From contig ASNI01000028.1 in NCBI GenBank assembly GCA_000404785.1, positions 1 through 32,300 on the forward strand: a stretch of DNA of 32,300 nucleotides, read 5' to 3'. The notes beneath the pieces were generated by a model. It saw only the letters and a program-made list of their open reading frames with translations. It was not told the DNA's origin and did not search any database. The DNA is from Cloacimonetes bacterium SCGC AAA252-N17. Its GTDB lineage: Bacteria; Cloacimonadota; Cloacimonadia; JGIOTU-2. The position numbers and the translations under genes were made by a program. This document shows, in pieces, positions 31,743 through 32,300 of the stretch (its first letter is position 1; each line of letters starts with the position of its first letter).

Positions 31743-32141
31743 TTACGCTTCCATACAGAGTTCGAGCAAAACTCCATTGGTTGACTTGGGATGAACAAAA
31801 GCAATTTTTGTGCCGTGTGCACCATTGCGGGGAACGGTATCTATCATACGAATTCCCTTTTGTTCATACTCCTGTAATGCTGTATCTATATCATCAACGC
31901 TTACTGCAAAATGGTGAATGCCAGGTCCTTTTTTCTCGAGGAATTTTGCGATTGGACTATCCTCAGCAGTAGGTTGAAGAAGTTCAATGTGACTCTCCCC
32001 AATTTGTATCATCGCCACCTCCACTTTCTGGGATGCAACAATTTCTCTGCCAAGAATAGTAAATCCAAGTTTATTATAAGTTTCTATCGCTTCATCCAGA
32101 TTGGGAACAGCGATTCCGATATGATTTATTTTTTCGATCAT
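31743..32141 (-). CDS. mce: Methylmalonyl-CoA epimerase
   Basis: A 132-residue vicinal-oxygen-chelate protein that interconverts (R)- and (S)-methylmalonyl-CoA. Metal ligands are His7 (INHIGIAVPNLDEAIE), a histidine in IHHFAVSVDDID and a glutamate near the C-terminus (GVLLELC). ESHIELLQPTAEDSP is a strong family signature. The length is standard. It links the mutase product to the decarboxylase; the mutase genes are not in the window. It starts ten bases after the preceding gene's stop, with AAAGG upstream. Confidence 0.97.
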   Translation of the reverse strand: MIEKINHIGIAVPNLDEAIETYNKLGFTILGREIVASQKVEVAMIQIGESHIELLQPTAEDSPIAKFLEKKGPGIHHFAVSVDDIDTALQEYEQKGIRMIDTVPRNGAHGTKIAFVHPKSTNGVLLELCMEA

Positions 32142-32151
32142 AGCCCGACCT

Positions 32152-32300
32152 TTATCCTCTTTCGCTTAAATATTTTTCAGCAAGTTTGATGCCCTGCCTT
32201 ACTGCTTTCATATTAAGATCAATGAATTTCTCTTTTACTCTTGCCTTTATCGCACTTTTAAGTGAGTGAATAGTCACGATTTCCGTTACTTTGCACAGAA
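32152..32300 (-). CDS. 2-oxoacid:ferredoxin oxidoreductase gamma subunit, C-terminus (partial)
   Basis: Only the last 49 codons are inside the window. The text reads VTEIVTIHSLKSAIKARV, then FIDLNMKAVRQGIKLAEKYL. This resembles the end of gamma subunits of the KOR/POR family, in which a late helix SLxxALxxR is followed by LNxxAxxxG. A 2-oxoglutarate enzyme would fit, because its product succinyl-CoA feeds the methylmalonyl-CoA genes downstream in the same direction. The assignment rests on a short fragment and on context. Confidence 0.55.
   Translation of the reverse strand, partial: LCKVTEIVTIHSLKSAIKARVKEKFIDLNMKAVRQGIKLAEKYLSERG

Overview
The window looks like a chromosomal segment of an uncultivated anaerobic bacterium. 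The best fit is Candidatus Cloacimonadota or a neighbouring FCB-group lineage (inference). Supporting points are a Na+-pumping methylmalonyl-CoA decarboxylase operon next to the tail of a 2-oxoacid:ferredoxin oxidoreductase gene, an ADP-forming acyl-CoA synthetase, a methionyl-tRNA synthetase with the KxSTS-type signature, and many dispersed palindromic and intergenic repeats. No rRNA, tRNA or CRISPR array was seen.

Layout. Positions 1-6100 are an AT-rich accessory island. A 166-bp direct repeat (1-166 and 2670-2835) brackets a small unknown gene, a frameshifted Bro-N relic and a GC-richer catalase gene that looks transferred. After the second copy come a SAP/PD-(D/E)XK nuclease gene broken by one in-frame TAA (2861-4714) and a second PD-(D/E)XK-like protein (4779-5903). 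An AbiE-type type IV toxin-antitoxin pair (6311-8015) follows. It sits between two copies of a ~76-bp promoter/leader segment, the second of which is the leader of a slipin (SPFH) gene.

Positions 8900-13441 carry core genes: an internally deleted aldolase relic, gpmA, metG and a SpoIID/LytB-domain cell-wall protein. An HTH-nucleotidyltransferase/HEPN pair with its own apparent operator is inserted at 13447-14541, before miaB. A relic of an FAD-dependent oxidoreductase precedes a compact four-gene cluster (TPR protein, TerB-like, HD-domain, universal stress protein; 16250-20037). This cluster converges on an RqcH-like NFACT gene (minus strand, 20039-21700).

Positions 21700-22250 hold two ~136-bp copies of a hairpin-rich repeat containing the 16-bp palindrome TCCGCCAGCTGGCGGA. 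The same palindrome occurs just before miaB and inside the coding end of the stress-protein gene. An HDAC-family deacetylase and an acyl-CoA synthetase (ADP-forming)-GNAT fusion follow and end at a clear terminator. A lone AAA ATPase/DUF4143 gene (minus strand) lies among intergenic repeats and a 141-bp MITE-like element.

The right end (minus strand, 28104-32300) is one tight operon in the order 2-oxoacid oxidoreductase gamma (partial), methylmalonyl-CoA epimerase, carboxyltransferase, OadG-like anchor, biotin carrier, Na+-pump beta subunit. Together these could convert succinyl-CoA, via methylmalonyl-CoA, to propionyl-CoA with sodium export, or run in reverse for propionate oxidation. The mutase is not in the window. 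The most novel-looking material is the nuclease pair in the repeat-flanked island and the promoter-duplicating AbiE insertion.
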